Shown here one piece after another: positions 33,412-42,510 of a stretch of DNA of 64,000 nt (its first letter is position 1; the number at the start of each line of letters is the position of its first letter). This DNA comes from Cymbomonas tetramitiformis (lineage: Eukaryota; Chlorophyta; Pyramimonadophyceae; Pyramimonadales; Pyramimonadaceae): the NCBI GenBank assembly GCA_001247695.2, contig LGRX02033432.1, positions 1 through 64,000 on the forward strand. Reading direction: 5' to 3'. The translations under genes were made by a program, and so were the position numbers. The notes beneath the pieces are model-generated. The model was not told where the DNA came from. It searched no databases and saw only the letters and a list, made by a program, of their open reading frames with translations.

Positions 33412-34175
33412 TGAGAAGTTCATGGTTTAGTGGCTACTTATTGAACCGTGGTATCGCGAAACCATGGTTTACAAACCGTGGTTTCGCGAAACCACGCTTT
33501 TCGCGATATTCCCCCGAATATTCCGCCTGGTGGCGCCTGGGTGGCGGGGGATATGCTGATCGCGTGTCACGTTCCCCCAAACCATGGTTTCGCGAAACTA
33601 CGGTTTGAAAAGCGTGGTTTCGCGAAACCACGCTTTGGAAACTGTGGTTTCGGGATACTACGGTTTGGAAACTGTGGTTTCGCGATACCATGTCATCACA
33701 TCAACTGGGAGCTCCCAGTTCAACGGTGAGCCTGACTGGAAGAGTTTCAGAATTTTCGACATCTCGGGGCGTTCGAGTCGATCTTCAGATTTCCTAAATT
33801 CGATTTTCACATTATGCATCTGGATGACGATGGCTGACGTTCCCCCAAAGCGTGGTTTCGCGAAACCACGAAAAGCGTGGTTTCGTGGGACCACGGTTCA
33901 GAATTGTCTTACGTGATGGGACACGTCGGCAGACAGGCTGTCGCGGACGTGTACACAATATTCCTTTCCAAAACCATGGTTTTGGAGAAAACCATGAAAA
34001 CCGAAACTGTGGTTTCGCGAAACCACGGTTTGGAGGCTACTTATTGGGTACACGATCAAATAAATGCACAGAAGCGTGGGATCGAACGATCTGCCCATCG
34101 TGTCCGTGAACGCAGTGATGACAGTCGGGCCAAAACCATGGTTTTCAAAGTAGCCACTAAACCATGAACTTCTCA
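33412..34175. mobile_element. Palindrome-rich foldback element, TSD TTA
   Basis: Termini TGAGAAGTTCATGGTTTAGT and the inverted complement bound 764 bp, flanked by TTA on both sides (33409-33411, 34176-34178). A 3-bp TWA duplication is typical of PIF/Harbinger-mobilised elements. The interior holds many copies of a perfect GTGGTTTCGCGAAACCAC type palindrome and its variants. No gene. It is inserted into the end of a tRNA-like unit. Confidence 0.75.
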
Positions 34176-34275
34176 TTAATTTATCGATATATATCGTCAA
34201 AATTTTGATTTTTTGCTGTTTTTCGGACCACGCAGCCGCCTGCTCCCGTGCTCAGTTTTCGACGATCTCCTCTCG

Positions 34276-34427
34276 TCTGACTTGGCATTCTATGCATCTG
34301 GATGACGATGGCTGACGTTCCCCCAAACCGTGGTTTCGCGAAACCACGGTTCAGAATTGTCTCACGTGATGGGACACGTCGGCAGACAGGCTGTCGCGGA
34401 CGTGTACACAATATTCCTTTCCAAAAC
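34276..34427. mobile_element. Second palindromic element, left fragment
   Basis: This matches 33813-33976 of the intact neighbour (ATGCATCTGGATGACGATGG through ATTCCTTTCCAAAAC) and stops exactly where the Ngaro element begins. Its left end is not identifiable: 34179-34275 has no match to the first copy. Confidence 0.7.
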
Positions 34428-34610
34428 TGGATGTTATGTGTCACAGTGCAGCGAGCGGAGCGAGAGGTGCTGTGTCACATAACTCTGGTTATGTGACCGG
34501 ACCGGACCGAAGGGCCCGGGTCAATGCAGACTGCTGTACCAGCAGTATAAGGTAGGGAACTCTGTAGAGTTCTGCTCCGACACTTGATCCGTTTTCGGGA
34601 AGGGTATCAT
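34428..34610 (+). repeat. Ngaro A1 repeat
   Basis: Left terminal repeat, 183 bp, TGGATGTTATGTGTCACAGT to GGGTATCAT, about 95% identical to 39387-39568. It contains an inverted pair GTGTCACAG...CTGTGTCAC. Confidence 0.9.
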
Positions 34611-34671
34611 TTTGTTACAGACTGAGTTACAGTGGAATTTTAAGTGTATATATATCCTGTGAATTCTCAGT

Positions 34672-35486
34672 ATGGATGATTTTTCAGACGCGCAGTTGGA
34701 AGAGAAGATCGCCAGAGTTAAGGCGTCACCTGGGTTCGCAGCGTATTCGGCTAAACTTGACGAAATTGTTCCGTCTTTCTCCGAAGCCGAAAAGAATCTT
34801 CAATCTCACTTGGCAGCTTTGGTCCAAGAACAGCGTAACAGGTTGGCTAGCGGCACAGCGACCGCAATCCTGCAGACAGTAGGGGGCTAGGGGCGAAAGC
34901 GCCAGAGAAGAGAAAGCTTCAGCGCCCTACTGCCTGGACCTCCGGTGGTTTCGTCCACACCAAGCAAGGAGGATCGACGTCCGAAGATCTTTCTTGCAAG
35001 CGGCAGTTCGACAAACTGGACAAGGCCGATGATGTTTTCTTCGAGGTCAAGCAGCAACTGGAGGGGCTCGAGGCCCCTGAGTCGATCACCGAAGAGCGAA
35101 TCGCGAAAGTCAAAAAAGCGCAAGCAGCAATCGAGGAAGGTATTCTCTGGGCTGAAGAACAGGCCCAAATTATCGACATAGCGTTTAAGTTCGGATGGCC
35201 CACGGCCCAAGAGTTCGAGGGAGAGCCAATCGTGGCTACTGAGGAGCAAGAGAAGAAGTTGAAAAAAGCCAAGAAGGCTATAGCTGAGCGCGCAGCGAAG
35301 CTAGAGAAAGAGAGAAATGCGAAACGCACTCGCGTGAATGACAACCGGCCGTTTACAGGCGGACGCAATCGCGTCACTCAACCTGTTGTGCAGGGTAGAG
35401 CTTGTTTTATTTGCGGATCTCCAGAGCATATCTCGCCCCAATGCCCACAGAATGGTGGAAAGGGAAAAGGAGGTAAAGGACGTTGA
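34672..35486 (+). CDS. Ngaro gag-like protein, one frameshift
   Basis: Translation begins at ATG 34672 and reads 72 codons to a TAG at 34888. The continuation is in the -1 phase, open from before 34890 to 35486 (about 200 codons). It carries a Lys/Glu-rich coiled-coil region and a retroviral-type zinc knuckle CFICGSPEHISPQC (CX2CX4HX4C) about 25 residues from its Lys/Gly-rich end. The shift lies at a run of five G. It could be a one-base deletion or a -1 frameshift site (A GGG GGC is close to, but not, a canonical slippery heptamer). Gag would package element RNA in cytoplasmic particles. Short but normal for DIRS-order elements. Confidence 0.7.
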
Positions 35487-35699
35487 ATGTTTAAACCGCG
35501 TCCTGCGGTATGGCGTCACTGGGTCTCCAGTGGTCGCGGAACTCCGGCTTATAGCCCGAGAGACTCGCCGGCTTCTCGCCCGCTTGAGCACGTAATGTAA
35601 TGAGAGTTTTTCGTAATGTTAATTCGTTGCTAATGGTTTTAGGGTTCGCTCCTTCGCTCGAGCTCCAACGTCGCGGTGTAATTCCGCTGTGAGGAAGTT

Positions 35700-36007
35700 G
35701 TTAGTAACCTTCCGGCACTTTGATTGTTCGTTACGTAGAAGATGCACGCATAATGTTTGCAAATTGCTTGAGGAATTCCCCCTTGTTTCCGCTTGGACTC
35801 GTGTTTCCGATCCTCGATCACGTGATGCTCTTGAGACGCGGTGCCCCACGACGGGAATCTGTTAGTAACCTTCCGGCACTTCGATTGTACGTTAGATGCA
35901 CGCATAATGTTTGCAATTGCTTGAGGATTCCCCCTCGTTGCCGCTTTCACTCGTGTTTCCGATCCTCGATCACGTAATGCTCTTGAGACGCGGCGCCCCA
36001 CGACGGG
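35700..36007. repeat. Tandem ~155-bp duplication before RT
   Basis: 35700-35855 (from TTAGTAACCTTCCGGCACTT to CCCCACGACGGG) is repeated at 35861-36007 with small deletions. It lies between gag and the RT frame, where no reading frame is needed, and is a likely local duplication. Confidence 0.8.
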
Positions 36008-36079
36008 CTGTCGTCCAATTCCTTGATTTGTTTTGGTTCGGCTTCGGTTTTTCAGAGGTTAGGTGAGTTAGCTTAGTAG

Positions 36080-38103
36080 GTTCGGTGTGTTGCAGAATTT
36101 GTGGACTGCCCGTCGGAGTTCGACGAGGCTCCAGCTACGGCGGTCCCGGAGGTCCCGGAGGTCCCGAGGATCACAGGCAGGCTGAGGCAGCGGGTTGGCT
36201 TCTGGAGGTCCTTCGCCTCCGCTTTGGTGGTGACTTGGATCCTTTTCGGCGTCCCGCTCACTTGGATTGCGGGGCCCCCGCCTAGCCGGTTCTCGGCTAC
36301 AGTAATGCACCTTCGGCTTTGGCAGAGGCAGAGTTTGTTTCAGAGGCGGTGTTCGGCTTGGTTCAGTCTGGCGCGGCAGAGGAGTGGCTCACTCAGCCCA
36401 CAACAGTGGTTTCACCGTTAGCAGTGGCTTACAGGGACATGGGCCCAAATAAGCCGCCTAAGAAGCGGCTTATCTGGAATGGCAGGTATGTCAACTCTTT
36501 CATAGTAGTCCAGAAGTTCAAGTATGAATCTCTGGCTATTGTGAGAGACTTGCTTTTCTGGCAGGGCTCTCTCTGGTCTTTTGACCTGACTTCGGGCTAT
36601 CACCACGTAGAGTTGCACCAGGACTTCCACACCTACGTGGCTTTTAGCTGGCAGGAGAGGTTCTATGTGCTTAAGGCTCTGCCTTTCGGTTTGGCGCCTG
36701 CCCCTTACTTCTTCACCAAGATCACCAATGAGCTAGCTGCTCGGTGGAGGAGGCAAGGTGCAGGCTTGGTTCACTACCTGGATGATTTTCTTTTCATTCA
36801 GAGGCCGTCCGGTAGACCCTTTGCAGAGGAACAGGCGGCAGTCCTTCGGGACGTGGAGGACAGTGGTTTCCTGGTCAACCAGGAGAAGTCAGTTTTGGAT
36901 TTTCAGCAGCTGATTGAGTTCTTAGGAATTGGCATTGACTCTGTCAGAGGGGTGTTCTATGTACCCCAAAAGAAGTGGGACTCCTTTCAGGCTCGAGTAA
37001 CAGATGCACTCGGCAGGCAGTGGACCTCCCCCAGAGAGCTCTCCAGACTGGCGGGGAAGATTCAGAGCTTCAGCTTGGCCCTGGGTAAGGTGTGCCAGAT
37101 GTTCTCTCGGGAGATGTACTTTGAGGTTGAGAGGCACACCGCCTGGGACAAGGCCATCAGGCTTACAGAGGAGGTGGCAGGGGAGCTCCGGTTTTGGCTT
37201 TCAGTGCAGAGGCGGCAGTTTGAAGCCCCTATCTGGCCGGTCTTTTTGGCTTTCAGAAACAGAATGTGGACAGATGCAGGAGGCACAGGCTGGGGAGCAG
37301 TCCTGGAGGCAGTTTCAGGCAGGCCGGAGCAGGTCGCCAGAGGCCACCTGACCCTAGCAGAGCGGGAAGAGTCCTCCACACACAGGGAGATGGTGGGCTA
37401 CTTGCAAGCCCTTCGGTCCTTCTCGGGCTTTGTGGAGGGGAGTACACTTAAACTGTACACAGACTCTCAGGCAGGCTGTCAGATTTTGGACAAAGGCTGT
37501 AGCTCTAAGCATCGGCTGCATCGGCTGGTGGTGAGCATCTTCTGGGAGTGCACCCGGCTGGGGGTGTCACTCTATCCCGTGTGGGTGCCTCGGGAGCTGA
37601 ATGCTCAGGCGGACTATCTGGCAGGCATCTATGATGGGGATGACTGGCAACTGAACCCGTATTGGTTCAGGTGGCTTGACGGACTCTGGGGTCAGCACAC
37701 AGTGGACCGCTTTGCCACAGACAAGAATGCTTTGCTGCCTCGGTTCAACAGCAGGTGGTGGTGTCCAGGCTCGGAGAACATTGACTGTTTCTCCCTTACG
37801 GACTGGTGGCTTGAGAACAACTGGTGCAACCCCCCCTTCGGCTTGGTGGGTAGGCTCTTGGAGGTGCTCAGGAGGTTTTCAGCGGTGGCTACAATCATTG
37901 TGCCGTACTGGACTGGCAGGCACTGGTGGCCCATCCTCTGTCCGGACGGGCAACACTTCGCACCCTTCGTACGGGACTGGAGGGAGCTCCCGAGGGACAC
38001 GGCAGAGGCTCTGTTCCTGCCTGGTGCGGGCCGAGCTAATGAGAGAGCCGTGGGCCCGCCTAACTTCAGGGTGATGGCTCTGCGGGTGGACTTTTCGGCA
38101 TGA
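36080..38103 (+). CDS. Ngaro reverse transcriptase-RNase H
   Basis: The conserved N-terminal wording (GRLRQRVGFWRSF, VVTWILFGVPL) is in one phase from 36080. Near 36290 the protein continues in the -1 phase to 38103. In the 594-codon main part (numbered from 36319), WSFDLTSGYHH is at 86-96 with the first catalytic Asp, YLDD at 153-156, RNase H residues are D319, E357, D382 (TDSQ) and D442, then the DIRS/Ngaro-specific tail (VDRFATDKN, PRFNSRWW, NWCNPPFG at 501-508, VPYW). It copies the element RNA and removes the template. The frameshift and the TGA at 38101 may mark decay or recoding. Confidence 0.88.
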
Positions 38104-39162
38104 GCAGGAGGGCATCTGGACTCGGCCTTCTGGAGGCAAGTGGAGGTCAGCCCTAGGGACCCCTTGGAGCAGGAGCTGCTGAGGAGCATGAAGATGGATA
38201 TGGTGACCACCAGGGCAGTGGGCAGCTGGTGTAATAGTTACTTGGGAGCATTCGGGAGGTTCTCCAGGTGGTGTGCAGCCAGGCAGCCGCCGCGGGAGTG
38301 TTGCCCTGCATTGCCGGTGACAGTGGCATTGTATCTGAGGTTCGTCATGGACAGGGCAGACACATACTCAGTGGTTAAGACAGCATCAGGGGCTATCCAC
38401 GCGGTGCATGACGTGGCTCTGGTTCCGAAGGACCAGAACCCCACCAAGACGGAGCTGTGCAAGGCAGTTCGGGAGCAGGCTCGGAGGAAGTTCGGGCTGG
38501 GTGTGAAGAATAGGAAGGCAGCCATGCCCGTTGTGTTGTTGGCCACCGGCATCAGGATGTACCACACAGACAGCAAAGGCAGGTTCTCCATCATCAAGCT
38601 GACAGTGGCATGCATGGGGTCAGTGATGTGGGCGGGATGCCTGCGGTACTCGGACATGAAGATGATCTGGGTTGGGGCGATGAGGTTCTATCCGACCCAC
38701 ATGGTCTTTCTCCTGACATCCAGGAAGAATGACCAGTACTGTGAGGGTGATGTGGTGTACGTGGCCCGTGGAGGGAAGCATTTCTGCCCAGTGGATCTCT
38801 CAGAGCGGCTTATCGAGGCGGGGCAGCTTTCCGGGTCAGTGAACCTGTTCCAGGGCTGGGACGGCAGGAAGGCCGTCAGGGACCCTCAGGTGCCTCTGAA
38901 TGGCAGGCACATGGACTACCACGCCTGCAGGCGTGAGGTCATCAGGATGGTGGCTCAGGCAGCGGGTAAGACAGAAGCAGAGACCATGGCAGAATTTGGG
39001 ACTCAGAGCATGAGGTCTGGTGGAGCCACAGTCGTGGCCCAGAAGGTGTCATTCGCCGAGTTCATGCGGCACGGGCACTGGATGACCCAGGCAGCAGCCA
39101 TGAGGTACATCCAACCGTCCACCGAGCAAAGGGTGGCAGTGACAGCAGCAGCTGATTACTAG
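38104..39162 (+). CDS. Ngaro tyrosine recombinase
   Basis: The frame opens immediately after the TGA ending RT-RNase H and is in the same phase, so TGA read-through or re-initiation (nearest starts GTG 38140, ATG 38188) would be needed. Counting from 38140, the recombinase residues are R169 (CLRYSDM), R292 in FGTQSMRSGGATV, H313-W314 (GHWMT) and the nucleophile Y323 (AMRYIQPS). The usual first His of the HxxR box is Gln (Q289). The enzyme inserts the circular DNA intermediate by strand exchange, replacing an integrase. The length, 340 residues, is typical of DIRS-order recombinases. Confidence 0.88.
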   Translation, partial: AGGHLDSAFWRQVEVSPRDPLEQELLRSMKMDMVTTRAVGSWCNSYLGAFGRFSRWCAARQPPRECCPALPVTVALYLRFVMDRADTYSVVKTASGAIHAVHDVALVPKDQNPTKTELCKAVREQARRKFGLGVKNRKAAMPVVLLATGIRMYHTDSKGRFSIIKLTVACMGSVMWAGCLRYSDMKMIWVGAMRFYPTHMVFLLTSRKNDQYCEGDVVYVARGGKHFCPVDLSERLIEAGQLSGSVNLFQGWDGRKAVRDPQVPLNGRHMDYHACRREVIRMVAQAAGKTEAETMAEFGTQSMRSGGATVVAQKVSFAEFMRHGHWMTQAAAMRYIQPSTEQRVAVTAAADY

Positions 39163-39290
39163 ACTGCCGACCGTGCAGTAGCACTAGCCGAGACTGAAGT
39201 GCAGTAGCCTGTAGCACTATGTGCTGGCCAGTATGTGTGCCTGCGGGCTATTATTGGTATTATTACCTGCTGTATGATCTTTGTTTTGTC

Positions 39291-39386
39291 TCCGTGACAT
39301 GCATCTTGCTTTACAGGTGTGATTATTGGGTAGCTAGGGTAGATAGGGTAGCTAGGGGGGTCCGTAGGGTAGGTGTGTCACATAAC
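39291..39386 (+). repeat. Ngaro B1 repeat
   Basis: 96 bp, TCCGTGACATGCATCTTGCT to GTGTGTCACATAAC; repeated at 39699-39794. Includes short GGGTAGCTAG repeats. Confidence 0.9.
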
Positions 39387-39568
39387 TGGATGTTATGTGT
39401 CACAGTGCAGCGAGCGGAGCGAGAGGTGCTGTGTCACATAACTCTGGTTATGTGACAAACCGGACCGAAGGGCCCGGGTCAATGCAGACTGTTGTACCAG
39501 CAGTATAAGGTAGGGAACTCTGTAGAGTTCTGCTCCGACACTTGATCTGTTTTCGGGAAGGGTATCAT
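39387..39568 (+). repeat. Ngaro A2 repeat
   Basis: 182-bp copy of A1, starting directly at the last base of B1. Confidence 0.9.
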
Positions 39569-39698
39569 CCCGCCCGCCCACCTCATTGGCATTATTGTTT
39601 ACATTCGTTTTCATTCCGATATTGTGTTGCGGGTCCCCTTTGCCCGCGTTACTATTTGCACTAATAATTCTTAATTATTAGTGCTCTCCGATACCCTA

Positions 39699-39794
39699 TC
39701 CGTGACATGCATCTTGCTTTACAGGTGTGATTATTGGGTAGCTAGGGTAGATAGGGTAGCTAGGGGGGTCCGTAGGGTAGGTGTGTCACATAAC
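39699..39794 (+). repeat. Ngaro B2 repeat, right end
   Basis: Identical in length to B1 and nearly identical in sequence. It ends TCACATAAC next to the palindromic target CATGGTTTTGG. Confidence 0.9.
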
Positions 39795-39996
39795 CATGGT
39801 TTTGGAGAAAACCATGAAAACCGAAACCGTGGTTTCGCGAAACCACGGTTTGGAGGCTACTTATTGGGTGTCACACGATCAAAAAAATGCACAGGAGCGT
39901 GGGATCGAACGATCTGCCCATCGTGTCCGTGAACGCAGTGATGACAGTCGGGCCAAAACCATGCCATGGTTTACGAAGTAGCCACTAAACTTCTCA
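39795..39996. mobile_element. Second palindromic element, right fragment
   Basis: Continues the target interrupted by Ngaro (matches 33977-34175 with minor changes) and ends AACTTCTCA, followed by TAA, a possible TWA target duplication whose left partner was not found. Confidence 0.7.
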
Positions 39997-40011
39997 TAAA
40001 TTATCTCTTTA

Positions 40012-40762
40012 CCCCAGGTTTCACCGAGGAAACCTCCTCTGTACTGTACTGTCATTTTGTCTGTACTGTCGTGTCTCTGTACCGCGTTCGTGACAGCATG
40101 TCAATTTCCGCGTCGCTGGTTGGAGGTCCACCGTTTTTCGTCGACGGCAGTACAGTACAGACAAAAGTGACGACGGTATAGAGGCAGAGGCGTGGATGTC
40201 GCCAAAATGAACTTCTTCAGAATTAAGTATGGGGCAGTACAGACGACGGTACAGCCGATGGCACGACAGTACAGACGACAGTACAGACGACAGTACAGAC
40301 GACAGTACAGAAATATCGAAGCGCAGACACTCGCGATGGCTCGATTCTGTCGTTTATACCACAGATGAATTTATCGCGCGTTTGTACGCTATTTAAAGAA
40401 ATCGTGCGCTATTTTGAGGGGGTTCTTCGTGATAGAAAGGCGCATGCATGCGGACAAAGAATATACTGTGGATATAAATAATTCCCATTAAAATCTCGAT
40501 GTCCCCAAGATTTCATCCCTGTGTTCGCTGAAATATTCTTGAAATCGGTGTCCTTAAATATGCAAATTGTCATAAAATCGATGCAGTACAGTACAGCGCA
40601 AGCGGTGCAGTACAGTACAGCGACGGTAATTCCCCTAAACCTCCGGGCTGTACTGTACTGTCGCGCGACTGCCACGTCGGCGTAAATTCCCCCAAAAACG
40701 ACAGTACAGTACAGAAAAATGACAGGACAGTACAGCGGAGGTTTCCTCGGTGCAACCCGGGG
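40012..40762. mobile_element. MITE-like element rich in GTACTGT, TSD TTA
   Basis: Inverted ends CCCCAGGTTTCACCGAGGAA and the complement of CCCCGGGTTGCACCGAGGAA, about 50 bp long, bound 751 bp and are flanked by TTA (40009-40011 and 40763-40765). At least 15 copies of TGTACTGT or ACAGTACA are scattered in the subterminal regions. No coding frame. The 3-bp duplication again suggests PIF/Harbinger mobilisation. Confidence 0.75.
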
Positions 40763-41490
40763 TTACGTTTAGGCGAAGCGAAGTCCCGCACGAAAATCGA
40801 CCGAATCGTCAGCCACCGTCAGCCGCTTTCGTGGTTTCGATGCGGGTTACCTCTCGTGGTTTCGATCATTTGATGCCATGCCCTTCATGTTCATCTCATG
40901 CGGGAAGTTTTGGTGATGGGAATTGAGATGGCCAGATGCAGCGTTCCAAAATTCTGAAATGAGAAATCCCGCATCCAGACGAGAGTCCACCGCACCGGCA
41001 CGTCGCGTAAATCGAAGATGCAATAACTGTATTCTCGTTCTTCTCCTTCCTTGAATATGAAACCATATGAAGAAGAAGATACTGTACAGACTTGTACACG
41101 TTCGCGTTGATTCATAAACTAAAACTTCGATGGTTGCTATAAACTTCGATGGATAGCAATTCATACGAAGAAGAACAGGAAGATTCGGTGGAATCAGAAC
41201 ATCGCCAAGGTGACCTATATTTTCGCTTGCGTGTGTTTATGATAGTTGTGTGAAGGAACGTAGCCGAACGCAAGGCTGAACTTCCAGTGCTCCCACACTT
41301 TCGACTCGGACGTGTTGCGTGTGGGTGCGAGTGAGAGAGCGAGAGCGAGAGAATATTGTCCATCTACTTCGGTGCTGTCAAGAAATTTAATTGTGTCGTT
41401 CACTTTTGAACATTGGCCTTATCTCGTCATATCGTATAAAACTATCACATTTTCTCTGAGGGATATATAGTGTCCATCTCTTTGTGTGTT

Positions 41491-41907
41491 ATGCGTTCCA
41501 CGAGTACGTCTTATGCGCCAGTATTGGTGACAGGATTTAAAGCTCCAGGTCTGCAAGGCCCACGGCGTGAAAATTCTGAGCCCATGGAAGCCTACTATGA
41601 CTATTTCCTGAGTCTCACGGGCCCAACTGACAACGAACCGAAGCCAGCTCCATACGTTGTGCGTGCTGACTCTTTTGATCATATCCAAGAGATTGGCCTT
41701 GAAACCGAAGATACTTCAAGCGGTACGTTTCGTATGGAGGACCAGTTCAAAGCAGTGCACATTATCAGTGTCCGCTGGCAGCACTTACATCACAACTTAA
41801 AATGCCCTATTTTTGTGGAACTCGCTTCAAGAGCATACGCTTTTGTGAACCGTTTTCGTCCGGTTAGGGAACAGACCAGATGGAAATGTTTCTTTCACGA
41901 ACTTTAG
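41491..41907 (+). CDS. Hypothetical ORF upstream of coiled-coil gene
   Basis: A 138-codon ATG frame with unremarkable composition (EPMEAYYDYFLSLTGPTDNE near residues 30-50). It shows no motif I recognise. It lies 600 bp before the first supported exon of the spliced gene on the same strand and could be a 5' exon of it or a separate short gene. No splice site linking them could be defended. Confidence 0.25.
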   Translation: MRSTSTSYAPVLVTGFKAPGLQGPRRENSEPMEAYYDYFLSLTGPTDNEPKPAPYVVRADSFDHIQEIGLETEDTSSGTFRMEDQFKAVHIISVRWQHLHHNLKCPIFVELASRAYAFVNRFRPVREQTRWKCFFHEL

Positions 41908-42510
41908 TCCGTCGCAGAACTCTTCCCCATGTCTTCAGATAATCTCAATGAAAGATCATCCCCAGCAGCGAGAAGACGAGTGTTCCCTCGCATAGTTCAC
42001 ATCTCACCTGCTGCATAGCTGTCGAAGATGTGGAATAAGCCCAGACCATCACATATGTGCTCTACGTGTCAGAATATATGTTTTATTTCCTTATTGTGTC
42101 GGTTGACGCAGCTATCTTGACCAAGGCGAGTCCGGCGGCCAAGCCTGTGCACCGTGGTGAAGATGGCAACGACTCAAGAAAGCCAGATGATACGTGTCAG
42201 ACGCCGGACGAGTGTGAAGTGCTTCCACCTGTCCCCAGACAAACTTCAAGGAAACAGCGTCAAGTGTATTTGACACTGTCGAAGACGTTGACCTCAATGC
42301 TATTCTTCGTGTTTAGACTCGCTCTTAAAACCGTGAAGATGCTCCCGTACACTGCGTTGATCTTCAGACTTCTTCTGAATATCTTCCTTACAGTTACTCG
42401 CGTAATCATGGGCAGAATTGCAGGTGCGCTTCCTACCAGCAAGTCTGGATTTTCTACGTATCCCCGTTGCTGTGAACTTGGAGCTTATGCTGCTTTGATG
42501 CTTTCCTCAG

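Larger units (their letters stand above)
34428..39794 (+). mobile_element. Ngaro-type DIRS retrotransposon with split repeats
   Basis: The 5,367-bp element has the order A1 (34428-34610), gag, RT-RNase H, tyrosine recombinase, B1 (39291-39386), A2 (39387-39568), 130-bp spacer, B2 (39699-39794). B1 and A2 abut exactly, reproducing the joined ends expected of a circular intermediate. There is no target duplication, as expected for tyrosine-recombinase integration, but the trinucleotide AAC is present at the left flank, at the B1/A2 join and at the right end. It is inserted in a copy of the palindromic repeat, and the uninterrupted target is visible at 33967-33977. Confidence 0.92.

Noticed and set aside
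42230..42255. A 20-nt intron joining PDECE to a downstream open phase
   Set aside because: Borders fit GT-AG, but all other introns in the gene are at least 71 nt, and the continuous frame is also open, so the evidence is too thin.
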